From the NCBI GenBank assembly GCA_038277395.1, contig CM076193.1:92395583-92459582 (forward strand): a DNA stretch of 64,000 nucleotides, read 5' to 3'. The position numbers and the translations under genes were made by a program. The stretch is from Dryocosmus kuriphilus (taxonomy: Eukaryota > Arthropoda > Insecta > Hymenoptera > Cynipidae). Below the pieces are notes generated by a model, which did not search any database, was not told the DNA's origin, and worked only from the letters and a program-made list of their open reading frames with translations. Positions 1-10,497 of this stretch are shown in pieces (within the stretch, counting starts at the first letter, position 1; the number at the start of each line of letters is the position of its first letter).

Positions 1-1207
1 GCAGGCAGCTAAGAAGGTATGTTTGATTTCTGAGGAAACCTCTCAAAATATAACTTCTGACGCTCTAGTGATTGAAAAAAACAAGATAAGGCGTGAGACC
101 ATAAAATCAGGCATTAATTGAAAGATGAAGCACACCTTCAAAATCCTATATGTGCTATATACTTTGATGGCAGAAAGGATGCAACTTTGACAGCTATTGG
201 ATTAATAAAGGAGGAACATGTGTCCTTAGTAGCTGAGCCTGGCTCACAGTATGTAGGTCATGTCACTCCGTCAGGCTCTGCCCAAGATGAGTGTGATGCT
301 ATTTTTAATTACGTCACGACAGATCTTAACGGCGGTTTCGATGAAGTCTTTGTTGCTGGTTGCGATGGCACAAATATAAACACAGGATGGAAGCCAGGCA
401 TTCTTTGAAAACTGGAAGAAAAGATTGGGCGTCCTTTGCAATGGGCAGTTTGCCTTTTACATTTTAATTAGCTCCCATTCAGAGCTCTTTTCACATTTAT
501 TGACGGGCCTTCTTCTGGTTCAAACAGTTACACAGGTTCAACAGGATCAAAGCTTCTAAATTGCGAGACACTTACAATTGCAAAGTACATATCTACTGAA
601 TGTGACTTACCTAACATGAATCCAAAAGACCTCAGCAAGGATCAGAGGTATCTCTACGAAATAGCAAAAGCTATTCACTATGGGGAATGCTCAGTCGAAC
701 TTGCATCTCGAAAGCCAGATCCTATTAACCAGGCTCGCTGTCTTGCCAATGCAAATAGATTGCTAAGATTGTACATGTCAATTAAAAGGCCAACAAAGAA
801 AATGGAAGTAATAGTGAAATTCTTACCAACAATATACCTTTCTGGTTCACCATAAGAAAGAAAAAGTCAATTGTTGATGGTTGCCGTCATCTCTTCGAAT
901 CCATCAAGCGGTCAAGTACCGAACGGTGGTAAATGCATCAATGACCAACGCATTCTTCGCGATGCCTGAAAATGTTCTCCTTCGAGTGGTAACCTAAATG
1001 GTACCTGAATGGAACTTCACGTCTTTTCCTTGTCACACTGTTGCTGTGGAGAGAACTGTGAAGTTAGTCACGGAAGCCTCAGCCAAAGTCATCGGCCCCG
1101 AAGCTCGTGACAGACATATACGATCAACCCTTCTCTCTCCCCAAGCTGTCCCCTTATTTAATAGTAAGAGGCAATTTGTGAGTGTTTTTGAAGGCGCTAA
1201 GTCGTAA
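1..1207 (+). pseudogene. Decayed 3' part of an uncharacterised repetitive arthropod gene family
   Basis: Conceptual translation gives a chain of blocks in shifting frames. The first (about 10-117) ends in a basic NKIRRE-like stretch. The next (118-408) contains IYFDGRKDATLT, HVSLVAEPGSQYVGHVTPS and GCDGTNINTGW. After a stop come LQWAVCLLHFN and IDGPSSGSNSYTGS, then CDLPNMNPKDLSKDQRYLYEI (616-855). Two further blocks read NAFFAMPENVLL and FPCHTVAVERTVKLVTEAS (998-1207). I know these motifs, in this order, from a family of uncharacterised proteins found in many copies in insects and some other invertebrates; its function is unknown to me. At least two stops and three frame changes show that the copy is dead. 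Its 5' end lies outside the window. The multi-copy nature suggests a mobile origin, but no ends are visible. Confidence 0.7.
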
Positions 1208-1227
1208 TAGACACGTTCTACATATGT

Positions 1228-2060
1228 GACGTGCGCCGAAGAAAGGGGGCTTACTCTAATAAGTGAGATTTTTCAGGACGAGCGGTCGAAGTCGACCCGA
1301 TAGACGCAACTTTTAGGAGAGAGGGAAGACTCACGAAATCTTCCCTCTCCAGTTACCACTACGTACTCACGCATATTATAGCGGCGCCGTGCTGCCGCGT
1401 TTTCCTTTCCTTTATGTCACCAAATTCAATTATGTTTTAAAACATAAATCATCAGAACTCAACTAAAGACTATTGAAAATATTTGAAACTTGGTATACAC
1501 ACGCAGTATACCTTAGCGATGCCTACAAAATCAATAAAACAATTAAAGCTACCTATTGTTTAATAATAATTCATTACAAATTCAGACCGGTCGTTAAGCA
1601 CGTCTTTTTTAGTTTCGGTCGGTGAAGAAAAGAATCGAGGGAACTTCAGAGTTGAAATAACTTCCATTGAGACATTTTTTCCTTACTATTAAGGGAAGAT
1701 TTTTGGAAATTTTTAGATCGATTCATTAAAAATTGACGGAAATATCCATTATGTAAGAAAACACGCGATGCCCTTTACGATTGCACCGTGAGTTTCTCAA
1801 CGTTCGCCTGTACTCATGGACGGGTACAGATGAGACGCGGAGATGTAGTGGTGTGTGGTGGGAGGTGTTTCACGGGATCTGGAGCTCTCGAGCGAAAGCC
1901 CGGTTTCTGGGACACCCAACAACTCAATCATTAGCAGTAATAACGCTCGGAAAATTTTTTCGATGGTTTCATTAAGAAGAGCAACTCAAAAACTATCGAA
2001 AGGTGTAAATACCTCGATTTCGATTTTTTTAGAGTAAGCCCCCTTTCTTCGGCGCACGTC
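1228..2060. mobile_element. Non-autonomous DNA element with perfect 31-bp terminal inverted repeats
   Basis: The 31 bases at 1228-1258 (beginning GACGTGCGCCGAAGAAAG) are the exact reverse complement of 2030-2060. The 770 bp between them contain no credible ORF. AT-rich words CATATG and CATATATG flank the two ends, but I cannot settle a target-site duplication. The short size, perfect ends and lack of coding fit a MITE or an internally deleted DNA transposon. The superfamily is not identifiable by eye. Confidence 0.65.
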
Positions 2061-2305
2061 ATATATGGTTGGTTGGTTGGGTAGAGTATGGGTAGAGTCC
2101 GATGTGCAGCCACCTCCACGCAGTGTGCTCAGATTGGAAACCGGGGTACCTCCCCACACTAATGCACGCCGTGTCCGTGTGAGATGAGCGGGAAGGAACG
2201 GTGGCGCGTACCGAATTCCTTCGTTCCTCGTCGCTCTCATCTATTAGAGCGGTGCGTCCGACTTCCCCGTCGGCCGGCACGCTTTGGTATTTCCATTGTC
2301 GCGTT

Positions 2306-2392
2306 TCCGAGTCTTTTTAGAGTTTTAGACTTTCAGAGCGCGAAGAGAAATGTTTCCCATCCCAGCGTCGCGGGTTTGATTCTCGCCTCGGG
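2306..2392 (+). other. tRNA-like block with B-box and T-run (four copies in P1)
   Basis: GCGGG-TTTGATT-CTCGC reads as a T-arm and contains GGTTTGATTCT, close to the Pol III B-box. It is followed by CTCGGGC and then a T-run that could terminate Pol III. CCGAG near 2306 can pair with CTCGG, which would give an 85-nt tRNA-like body, but the D-arm and A-box are poor. Sister blocks lie at about 3241-3315 (+), 6338-6415 (-) and 7189-7290 (-), and in the second segment near 29012-29090 and 29852-29950 (-). A tRNA pseudogene or tRNA-derived SINE head is the best guess; a working tRNA is unlikely. Confidence 0.35.
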
Positions 2393-2999
2393 CAAAATGT
2401 TTTTTTTTTCTCAGTTTATTAAAATTATTGCTTATAATTTTTTTCATCTTTAAGGGCATGTTTTTCGGCGAAAAAATTTTTTTATCGATTTTTAATTTTG
2501 ATTTTTAATTTTTTTCTGAATTCAAAAAGAGTTTTTTTTATTTTTTACACTTTTTGTTGTGTTTAATGGGTGGAAAATTTTGTATTTTTAACATTTTCAT
2601 TGAGCTTGAGGAGAAGAAGTATCGTTTTCAATTTCTTTTTTGAATTGGAAGAGAGTTCTTTAAATTTTTAACCATTTGCGTGGTTTTCCCAATCTTTCTT
2701 GGTTGCATATTCAACTATTTTTAGCTGAAAAGTAATCTTTTTTTTTTTTTTTTGTTAAACAGTCAATTATATTATATGTATATAATTTCATTAATATAAA
2801 TGATTAGCTATTTTGGTCATACGTTCATATAATAAATGTTAAATTTGACTTTATATACATATTAATAAATAATATTAAAAATTCATTTAATTATATAAAT
2901 ATAAATTATTCTTAATTTAAAATAATTGGAAGGAATCTCTTTCAAATTAAAATTATTAATTTATCATATCGATATGGAGGATAAGATCGTCGAAAAATA

Positions 3000-3238
3000 A
3001 TAATTATATTTCTTATTATTAAAATTGTAATATAAAATAAAAATTTTATATTAAATTTCATAAATAGAATATAATAAATAAATATCTTATTAATATAATT
3101 ATTCCATTTTCAGATATAAAAATAAAGCAAATCCTCCTCTTATATATTCTGTATTAAATCCTGAAACTAATTCAGATTCTCCTTCTGCTAAATCAAATGG
3201 TGTGCAATTTAATTCTGCTAAATTATATTAAAAGCAGT
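3000..3238 (-). pseudogene. Outer, more degraded ND1 mitochondrial fragment in the left arm of P1
   Basis: This stretch repeats the ND1-like sequence found at 3672-4006, including the complement of the codons for TPFDLAEGESEL and of the RGSYP region, with more substitutions and deletions. Its mirror copy in the right arm is about 6424-6690. It indicates that the ND1 segment was duplicated within the arm before the palindrome formed. Confidence 0.6.
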
Positions 3239-3604
3239 CTTTTTAGACTTTCAGAGCACGAAGAGAAATGTTTGCCATCCAAGCGTCGCGGGTTTGATTC
3301 TAGCCTCGGGCAAAAGTTTTTTTTTCTCAGTTTTTAAAAAATTATTTTTTATAATTTTTTTCATCTTTAAGGACATGTTATACTTCGGCGAAAAATTTTT
3401 TTTATCGATTTTTACTTTCTCAAAGTTAACGTCTAAGATACTAAGAATTTCGGGGTCAAAATTTTAGAGATGGTTCACAAGATCGTGATATACGTCTGTG
3501 CACTCTTATTTTTTTTAGATAATTAAAAAAAATTAATAGAAAATTTAAATATCTATTTTATATTTTCAAAACATAAACCTATTTCAAATTCATTAGCTTT
3601 ATAC

Positions 3605-3635
<31 letters not shown>

Positions 3636-3671
3636 TAAAAATTCATTTAATTATATAAATATAAATTATTC

Positions 3672-4006
3672 TAAATTTCAAATAATTGAAAGGAATCTCT
3701 TTCAAATTAAAATTATTAATTTATCATGTCGATATCGAGGATAAGATCCTCGAAAAATAATAATTATATTTATTATTATTAAAATTTTAATATAAAATAA
3801 AAATTTTATATTAAATTTCATAAATAGAATATAATAAATAAATATCTTATTAATATAATTATTCCATTTTCAGATATAAAAATTAAAGCAAATCCTCCTC
3901 TTATATATTCTGTATTAAATCCTGAAACTAATTCAGATTCTCCTTCTGCTAAATTAAATGGTGTGCGATTTAATTTTGCTAAATTATAATAAAAGCAATG
4001 TTTCAT
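3672..4006 (-). pseudogene. ND1: Nuclear copy of mitochondrial ND1, C-terminal half (left arm)
   Basis: The minus strand translates to a peptide with NRTPFNLAEGESELVSGFN, a hallmark of NADH dehydrogenase subunit 1, followed by GGFALIF. After a frame change comes RGSYPRYRHDKL and the ND1 C-terminus. TGA codons fall where ND1 has Trp, and AGA where it has Ser, as in the invertebrate mitochondrial code. A nuclear ribosome would not read the protein through, so this is a NUMT. The upstream half of ND1 is absent. The mirror copy is at 5604-5940. Confidence 0.85.
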
Positions 4007-4189
4007 TTAAATTTACCATCTCTTCGAAATTATTTTCATTAATTATTATTAATTATTTTAATTATAATCATTATTTTTTATACTTCTTTTCACCATTAAC
4101 TATATACATAAATTTCAAAATCAACTTTCAAATTTTTCCGTTTAAAAATAAGAAATGAAGGTCTTTTTCCCCTTCGTTTTTGTGTCCTT

Positions 4190-4430
4190 ATTTGAATTAG
4201 TTATTTTTCACTAATTGAGTGCTAGTGTAAATGTCACTATAATAATAGTGAATTTGACTAATTCAATTAGTGAAAGAAACTAATTCTACTATTTCAATAG
4301 TGATGATATTTTTCACTAATTTTAAAAGTGAAATTTTCACTATTTCAGATTTACAGAGTAAATCACGGCAATCGTTTACAATCGAAATTTTCGACTGTGG
4401 AAATCGACGATTGCGAGATCGGTGATATTT
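4190..4430. repeat. Field of short inverted words ACTAAT/ATTAGT and CACTAT/ATAGTG
   Basis: The words CACTAATT, AATTAGTG, TCACTAT and ATAGTGA recur every 15-25 bases in both orientations, so many small hairpins can form. It lies between the ND1 fragment and the palindrome centre and has a mirror image at about 5170-5410. The sequence is not coding. It resembles subterminal repeats of some DNA transposons, but nothing proves that. Confidence 0.6.
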
Positions 4431-4802
4431 GAAATCATGAAAATTGAATTATGAATTATAAATAGTGTATTATAAATTATGTAAATACTTATTTATAGCC
4501 AGGAATATTTTTTTCGTTCTACATGTAGTAGCAATGAAAAATGATTCATTGAAGATTATAATTTCTTGGAAATATTATCCGAAAAGAAATTAGCCTACAA
4601 GTATTTTCAAAATTATGCGCGCTATGAAAAACAAAAGACTGCAGCCTCTCTTGCGCCTGCAGTCTTTTGTTTTTCATAGCGCGCATAATTTTGAAAATAC
4701 TTGTAGGCTAATTTCTTTTTGGATAATATTTCCAAGAAATTATAATCTTCAATGAATCATTTTTCATTGCTACTACATGTAGAACGAAAAGAATATTCCT
4801 GG

Positions 4803-5101
4803 CTATAAATAAGTATTTACATAATTTATAATACATAATTTATAATTCATAATTTATAATTCAATTTTTTCAATTTGCTCAATAGTAAAATTAGAATTAA
4901 ATACGAGAGCAGCGAATATTGCCTCAATCGTATTTAATCGCACTTTTACGAATAGAAAAATAACGATTATAAAGACAATTACTGCGGTCAATTTAATTGT
5001 TGCAGGACTATAATTATAATAATAAAAGATAATTACAGTATTCAAAGGGAAATTTTTATAGGGTAAATTTCGAAATAATGAAACGAAAAAAATATTCCTG
5101 G
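4803..5101. repeat. 300-bp segment present only in the right arm of P1, flanked by direct repeats
   Basis: CCTGGCTATAAATAAGTATT and the AT-rich bases after it occur on both sides (near 4798 and 5097), while the left arm has them once. Between them lies a stretch open on the minus strand (4854-5045; 27528-27809 in the second segment, 93 codons there) with a hydrophobic centre. I do not recognise the peptide. The arrangement fits a later insertion or local duplication that hit one arm only. Confidence 0.6.
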
Positions 5102-5603
5102 CTATAAATAAGTATTTTACATAATTTATAATACACTATTTATAATTCATAATTTATAATTCAATTTTCATGATTTCAAATATCACCAATCTCGCAATCG
5201 TCGATTTCCACAGTCGAAAATTTCGATTGTAAACGATTGCCGTGATTTACTCTGTAAATCTGAAATAGTGAAAATTTCACTTTTAAAATTAGTGAAAAAT
5301 ATCATCACTATTGAAATAGTAGAATTAGTTTTTCTTTCCCTAATTGAATTAGTCAAATTCACTATTATTATAGTGACATTTACACTAGCACTCAATTAGT
5401 GAAAAATAACTAATTCAAATAAGGACACAAAAACGAAGGGGAAAAAGACCTTCATTTCTTATTTTTAATCGGAAAACTTTGAAAGTTGATTTTGAAATTT
5501 ATTTATATAGTTAATGGTGAAAAGAATTATAAAAAATAATGATTATAATTAAAATAATTAATAATAATTAATGAAAATAATTTCGAAGAGATGGTAAATT
5601 TAA

Positions 5604-5940
5604 ATGAAACATTGCTTTTATTATAATTTAGCAACATTAAATCGCACACCATTTAATTTAGCAGAAGGAGAATCTGAATTAGTTTCAGGATTTAATACAG
5701 AATATATAAGAGGAGGATTTGCTTTAATTTTTATATCTGAAAATGAAATAATTATATTAATAAGATATTTATTTATTATATTCTATTTATGAAATTTAAT
5801 ATAAAATTTTTATTTTATATTAAAATTTTAATAATAATAAATATAATTATTATTTTTCGAGGATCTTATCCTCGATATCGACATGATAAATTAATAATTT
5901 TAATTTGAAAGAGATTCCTTTCAATTATTTGAAATTTAGA
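5604..5940 (+). pseudogene. ND1: Nuclear copy of mitochondrial ND1, C-terminal half (right arm)
   Basis: 5604-5792 reads straight through NRTPFNLAEGESELVSGFN and GGFALIF. After a shift of frame the sequence continues with FRGSYPRYRHDKL and then ILIWKSFLSIIWNLE if TGA is read as Trp and AGA as Ser. This is the C-terminal part of insect ND1, which is about 310 residues long when complete. No neighbouring mitochondrial gene is recognisable, so only a fragment was captured. The frame break and the lack of the N-terminal half show it is not functional. Confidence 0.88.
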
Positions 5941-5977
5941 ATAATTTATATTTATATAATTAAATGAATTTTTAATA

Positions 5978-6049
<72 letters not shown>

Positions 6050-6423
6050 ATAAAGCTAATGAATTTGAAATAGGTTTATGTTTTGAAAATATAAAATAGA
6101 TATTTAAATTTTCTATTAATAATTTTTTTAATTATCTAAAAAAAATAAGAGTGCACAGACATATATCACGATCTTGTGAACCATCTCTCAAATTTTAACC
6201 CCGAAATTCTTAGTATTTTAGACGTTAACTTTGAGAAAGTAAAAATCGATAAAAAAATTTTTTCGCCGAAGTGTAACATGTCCTTAAAGATGAAACAAAT
6301 TATAAAAAATAATTTTTAAAAACTGAGAAAAAAAAACTTTTGCCCGAGGCTAGAATCAAACCCGCGACGCTTGGATGGGAAACATTTCTCTTCGTGCTCT
6401 GAAAGTCTAAAAAGACTGCTTTT

Positions 6424-6690
6424 AATATAATTTAACAGAATTAAATTGCACACCATTTGATTTAGCAGAAGGAGAATCTGAATTAATTTCAGGATTTACT
6501 ACAGAATTATAATATAAAATAATGTAAAATTTTAATATAAAATTTTTATTTTATATTACAATTTTAATAATAAGAAATATAATTATTATTTTTCGACGAT
6601 CTTATCCTCCATATCGATATGATAATTAATAATTTTAATTTGAAAGAGATTCCTTCCAATTATTTTAAATTAAGAATAATTTATATTTAT
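6424..6690 (+). pseudogene. ND1: Outer degraded ND1 fragment in the right arm of P1
   Basis: A weaker copy of the ND1 fragment, with FDLAEGESEL readable near 6450-6485 and the SYPPYRYD region after a deletion. It mirrors 3000-3238. It lacks most of the segment between these two blocks. Confidence 0.6.
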
Positions 6691-7460
6691 ATAATTAAAT
6701 GAATTTTTAATATTATTTATTAATATGTATATAAAGTCAAATTTAACATTTATTATATGAACGTATGACCAAAATAGCTAATCATTTATATTAATGAAAT
6801 TATATACATATAATATAATTGACTGTTTAACAAAAAAAAAGAGATTACTTTTCAGCTAAAAATAGTTGAATATGCAACCAAGAAAGATTGGGAAAACCAC
6901 GCAAATGGTTAAAAATTTAAAGAACTCTCTTCCAATTCAAAAAAGAAATTGAAAACGATACTTCTTCTCCTCAAGCTCAATGAAAATGTTAAAAATACAA
7001 AATTTTCCACCCATTAAACACAACAAAAAGTGTAAAAAATAAAAAAAACTCTTTTTGAATTCAGAAAAAAATTAAAAATCAAAATTAAAAATCGATAAAA
7101 AAATTTTTTCGCCGAAAAACATGCCCTTAAAGATGAAAAAAATTATAAGCAATAATTTTAATAAACTGAGAAAAAAAAAACATTTTGCCCGAGGCGAGAA
7201 TCAAACCCGCGACGCTGGGATGGGAAACATTTCTCTTCGCGCTCTGAAAGTCTAAAACTCTAAAAAGACTCGGAAACGCGACAATGGAAATACCAAAGCG
7301 TGCCGGCCGACGGGGAAGTCGGACGCACCGCTCCAATAGATGAGAGCGACGAGGAACGAAGGAATTCGGTACGTGCCACCGTTCCTTCCCGCTCATCTCA
7401 CACGGACACGGCGTGCATTAGTGTGGGGAGGTACCCCGGTTTCCAATCTGAGCACACTGC

Positions 7461-7890
7461 CTCCACGTGGTAGGCTCTGTGTCGCTTTCTTTGGTGCTAG
7501 AAAGTGAGTAAAAAGCTGTACAAAAACTGCTTCATTTTACCCGAAAACACGCATTTTTACCCGCTCCCTCTTCTCCTGGCGTTTGAACTATGACCATTTT
7601 TCGGTCTGGATTTTGAGTTTTTGGGTTCTATATGATGACCTTTCGTCGCCGATTAACCCTTAGAACGCATTACTAACGCAGCCGGGCCCATTTTAGAAAA
7701 AGCCTAACTTTTATTGTTTTTACCTAAAATTTCAAAAATTGAACCTCAAAAAACGAACAGAAGATATTGAGTGACTTGAAACAGATTCTTCAAGTGTGTT
7801 TCTGGTATAGGTGGGCCATTTTTCCCATGTAGCCGTTTCCAATCAGAGAAAAAAGTGTTAAAATGACCCACCCTAATATATATATATATT
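7461..7890. other. Spacer between P1 and P2, unclassified
   Basis: No ORF or RNA gene is seen. The words GGTGGGCCATTTT and AAAATGACCCACC form an imperfect inverted pair about 60 bp apart near the right edge. TTAACCCTTAGAACGCAT near 7660 resembles ends of some DNA transposons, but no matching partner was found. The same spacer is at 30129-30559. Confidence 0.4.
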
Positions 7891-8315
7891 CAGGGTGGCC
7901 ACGAGTGGGCTGCAGGATAGGAATTATAATGGGTAGAAGTTTAGCAAAGAAAATGCAAATCAAAAAGCACCGAAGCGTGCATTTTGCTATTATTAAGGGG
8001 TACTTTTTGTAATTCGCGCCACTTTTTTAGAATGCGCATGTGCAGTAAACAGATATCGATAAAACAGATCGATTATTTGACAGATTAATTGTGAAATATG
8101 GTAGAGGTTAGAAAATAAATATATTATTTATGTTTATACTAAAATCGTAAGTGGCAGTTAGTGAAATTATAAATTTAGTATAAAAAGTGCTACACTGCGT
8201 ACAGGGGATGTTTTTCACGTCAGATAAGTAAATTGTTGTATTATTACAACATGTAATTTGTATGTATTTCTAAGATTGCTGATGCTTTGTTTAGTGTTTT
8301 TTTTCTAAATTTCAG

Positions 8316-9072
8316 GTTACTTTTTCCTCTTCCAATGTCAACGTTTTTCCTCCATGGCGAAAGAAATAGACAAAATTTACGAATCTGGACAAGAGAAAAT
8401 CCTAGGCAATTTTTAGAAAACCACAGTCAGTGGGATAAAAAAGTTAACGTTTGGCTAGGAATCCTTGGCAATAGTACAATTGGGCCATTTTTTATTGAAG
8501 GCAATTTAAATAGCGAAAAGTATCAGTTGCTACTTGAAAGTCAAATTTTGCCAGAGATTCGCCGGCAGACAGAAAACGATCCTGTAAGTACACCTAAAGG
8601 AAATAAGAAAAAATTATTTTATATAAATAATGATTTAATTTATCAGAAATAAATCGCATTACCTATTGCTTCTCTTTAACAGAAAAAATATACTCTTACA
8701 TATTTTTCATACTAGAGACCCAAATATTTTCAATATGATGGACATCCGGTTCACCGAACAGCTGGACCTTTAAATATTCTTCGACGAGAATTCAACGGCA
8801 CACTCATTGGGCTTGGTGGCGAAATTAGCTGGCCTCCACGATCTCCAGATCTAACACCTCTGGATTTTAGTATATGGGGAATTCTTAAAAACTCCATTTA
8901 TCAATATCACAATGTCAATTCCGTCGATGAATTGAAACAAAGAATCCAGGAGAGCTGCCGTGAAATCTTTACGCCGGGAGCTTTAAAAAATATCAGGCGT
9001 GAGTTTGAAGAACGACTGCAGCACTGCATTGATCACGATGGTCAGCAGTTTGAACAGGACCTGCGAAAATAA
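8316..9072 (+). CDS. Mariner/Tc1-superfamily transposase fragment, two exons (left arm of P2)
   Basis: Exons 8316-8583 and 8716-9072 are joined by a 132-nt intron with a canonical donor (CCT|GTAAGT) and acceptor (CATACTAG|AGA). An upstream acceptor (CTAAATTTCAG|GTTAC) suggests at least one earlier exon, now missing. The joined frame is open to a TAA stop. The product has NRQNLRIW, VNVWLGILG, GPFFIEG, then FQYDGHPVHRT with the second catalytic Asp, and WPPRSPDLTPLDFSIWG with the third acidic position, as in insect IS630/Tc1/mariner transposases. The N-terminal helix-turn-helix region and first catalytic Asp are not seen, so the protein cannot be active alone. Confidence 0.8.
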
Positions 9073-9675
9073 CAATTTTATTAGACTGTTGGAACTTGCG
9101 TTTCTAAATTTATTAAATTATTAAATTTCATTTTGTAGCTACTTGGAAATTACAATTCACTTACGCTCATTTAGTTGTAAATATTGTAATTTTCCTTTCT
9201 TTATTTTTCAAAAGACATTCTAAATCGACCATCATCCAGGCTGCGCCCTTTGAAATTATTATTATTTTTAGTTTAAATACTCGTAGAAAAAAATCATACG
9301 TGATATTCGAAATTTTGTACCAATCACTTTGAAAATGATCCTAAGACCTTTAAAATGAGAGTCGCAGAATTACTCTATGGCGTGTAGTTCGTGAGATTAA
9401 TACTTTTTAGATCTTCCGTTTTTTTTTTTTTTTTTGAAGTGAGCTTAATCTTTTGACCGGAAGTGTAGATCTTTAACCTGAACCGGAATATTAATAGAAT
9501 ATTAAACAAAACTCCAAGAAACTTATAACACAGAATGAAAAAAATAATTTTAAAATCCCGTGTTCAGTATGAAAACATAAAATACATATTACTTAATTTT
9601 TTTACCTTTTTAGCTCTTCGGGGACTATCAGGGCTTCGTACTATAATTTTTGAACAAAAAATACTCTAGTTTTAT

Positions 9676-10497
9676 GTTTTTACGGGGATCCTAGAAACCT
9701 AAAACAATAAGAAGTGTATAGAAATAAAAAACGCCTGTAGAATGTTATTCGAAAAAGGCCTAGAAATAATTAAATATTCAATATTAGTGTCTTTAACAAA
9801 GAATACTTATATTTAAATAAAAACAAAAATTATAAAAATAAAAACATAAATTTTTGTTGTTTTTAGTGGACTCTAAAACATTTTTTTTTAGATTTATAGT
9901 GAATATCACAAAATCATTATTACTTAATTACGGATTGTTCTCTATACTTGATTCCTATGCATTTTTCAAGTAACTGAATTTAAATCTGAGCTCAAAAACT
10001 AAAAATAATTAAAATTTCGGAGGGCGCAGCCTGGGTGATGGTTGTTTTTACGGGGATCCTAGAAACCTAAAACAATAACAAGTGTATAAAAATAAAAAAC
10101 GCCTGTAGAATGTTATTCGAAAAAGGCCTAGAAATAATTAAATATTCAATATTAGTGTCTTTAACAAAGAATACTTATATTTAAATAAAAACAAAAATTA
10201 TAAAAATAAAAACATAAATTTTTTTTGTTTTTAGTGGACTCTAAAACATTTTTTTTTTAGATTTATAGTGAATATCACAAAATCATTATTACTTAATTAC
10301 GGATTGTTCTCTATACTTGATTCCTATGCATTTTTCAAGTAACTGAATTTAAATCTGAGCTCAAAAACTAAAAGTAATTAAAATTTCGGAGGGCGCAGCC
10401 TGGGTGATGGTTGTTTTTTACGGGGATCCTAGAAACCTAAAACAATAACAAGTGTATAAAAATAAAAATACCTTAAGAATGTTATTCGAAAAACGTT
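9676..10497. repeat. 368-bp direct repeat, two full units and one partial, inside P2
   Basis: Units begin near 9676, 10044 and 10412, each with TTTACGGGGATCCTAGAAAC, and the full units end near GGGCGCAGCCTGGGTGATGG. The units are nearly identical. A diverged relative of the unit end (GCGCAGCCTGGATGATGG on the minus strand) lies near 9228-9245, so the repeat may derive from the element's own tail. Confidence 0.8.

Larger units (their letters stand above)
2120..7460. repeat. P1: 5.3-kb palindrome carrying mitochondrial ND1 fragments (copy 1, complete)
   Basis: The left arm (2120-4644) and right arm (4657-7460) are inverted copies around a 12-nt loop at 4645-4656. The innermost 150 bp of each arm are almost perfectly complementary, with GACTGCAG facing CTGCAGTC. 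The outermost matched word is GCAGTGTGCTCAG at the left end and its complement at the right. Each arm holds, from outside in: a GC-richer block, a tRNA-like block, a degraded ND1 fragment, a second tRNA-like block, a better ND1 fragment and a field of short inverted words. The right arm has about 300 bp extra (4803-5101) and a longer (AT)n tract, so the arms have diverged. The structure explains why the same ORFs appear on both strands. Confidence 0.9.

Noticed and set aside
2306..2392. Functional tRNA gene
   Set aside because: T-arm and acceptor 3' strand look right, but the D-arm, A-box and anticodon arm are not convincing and copies in P1 disagree in the acceptor stem.
2184..2453. 89-codon open stretch repeated at 7127-7396 and 29741-30064 on the opposite strand
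   Set aside because: It is the outer block of palindrome P1 including a tRNA-like part; recurrence is due to the inverted repeat and the peptide has no known motif.
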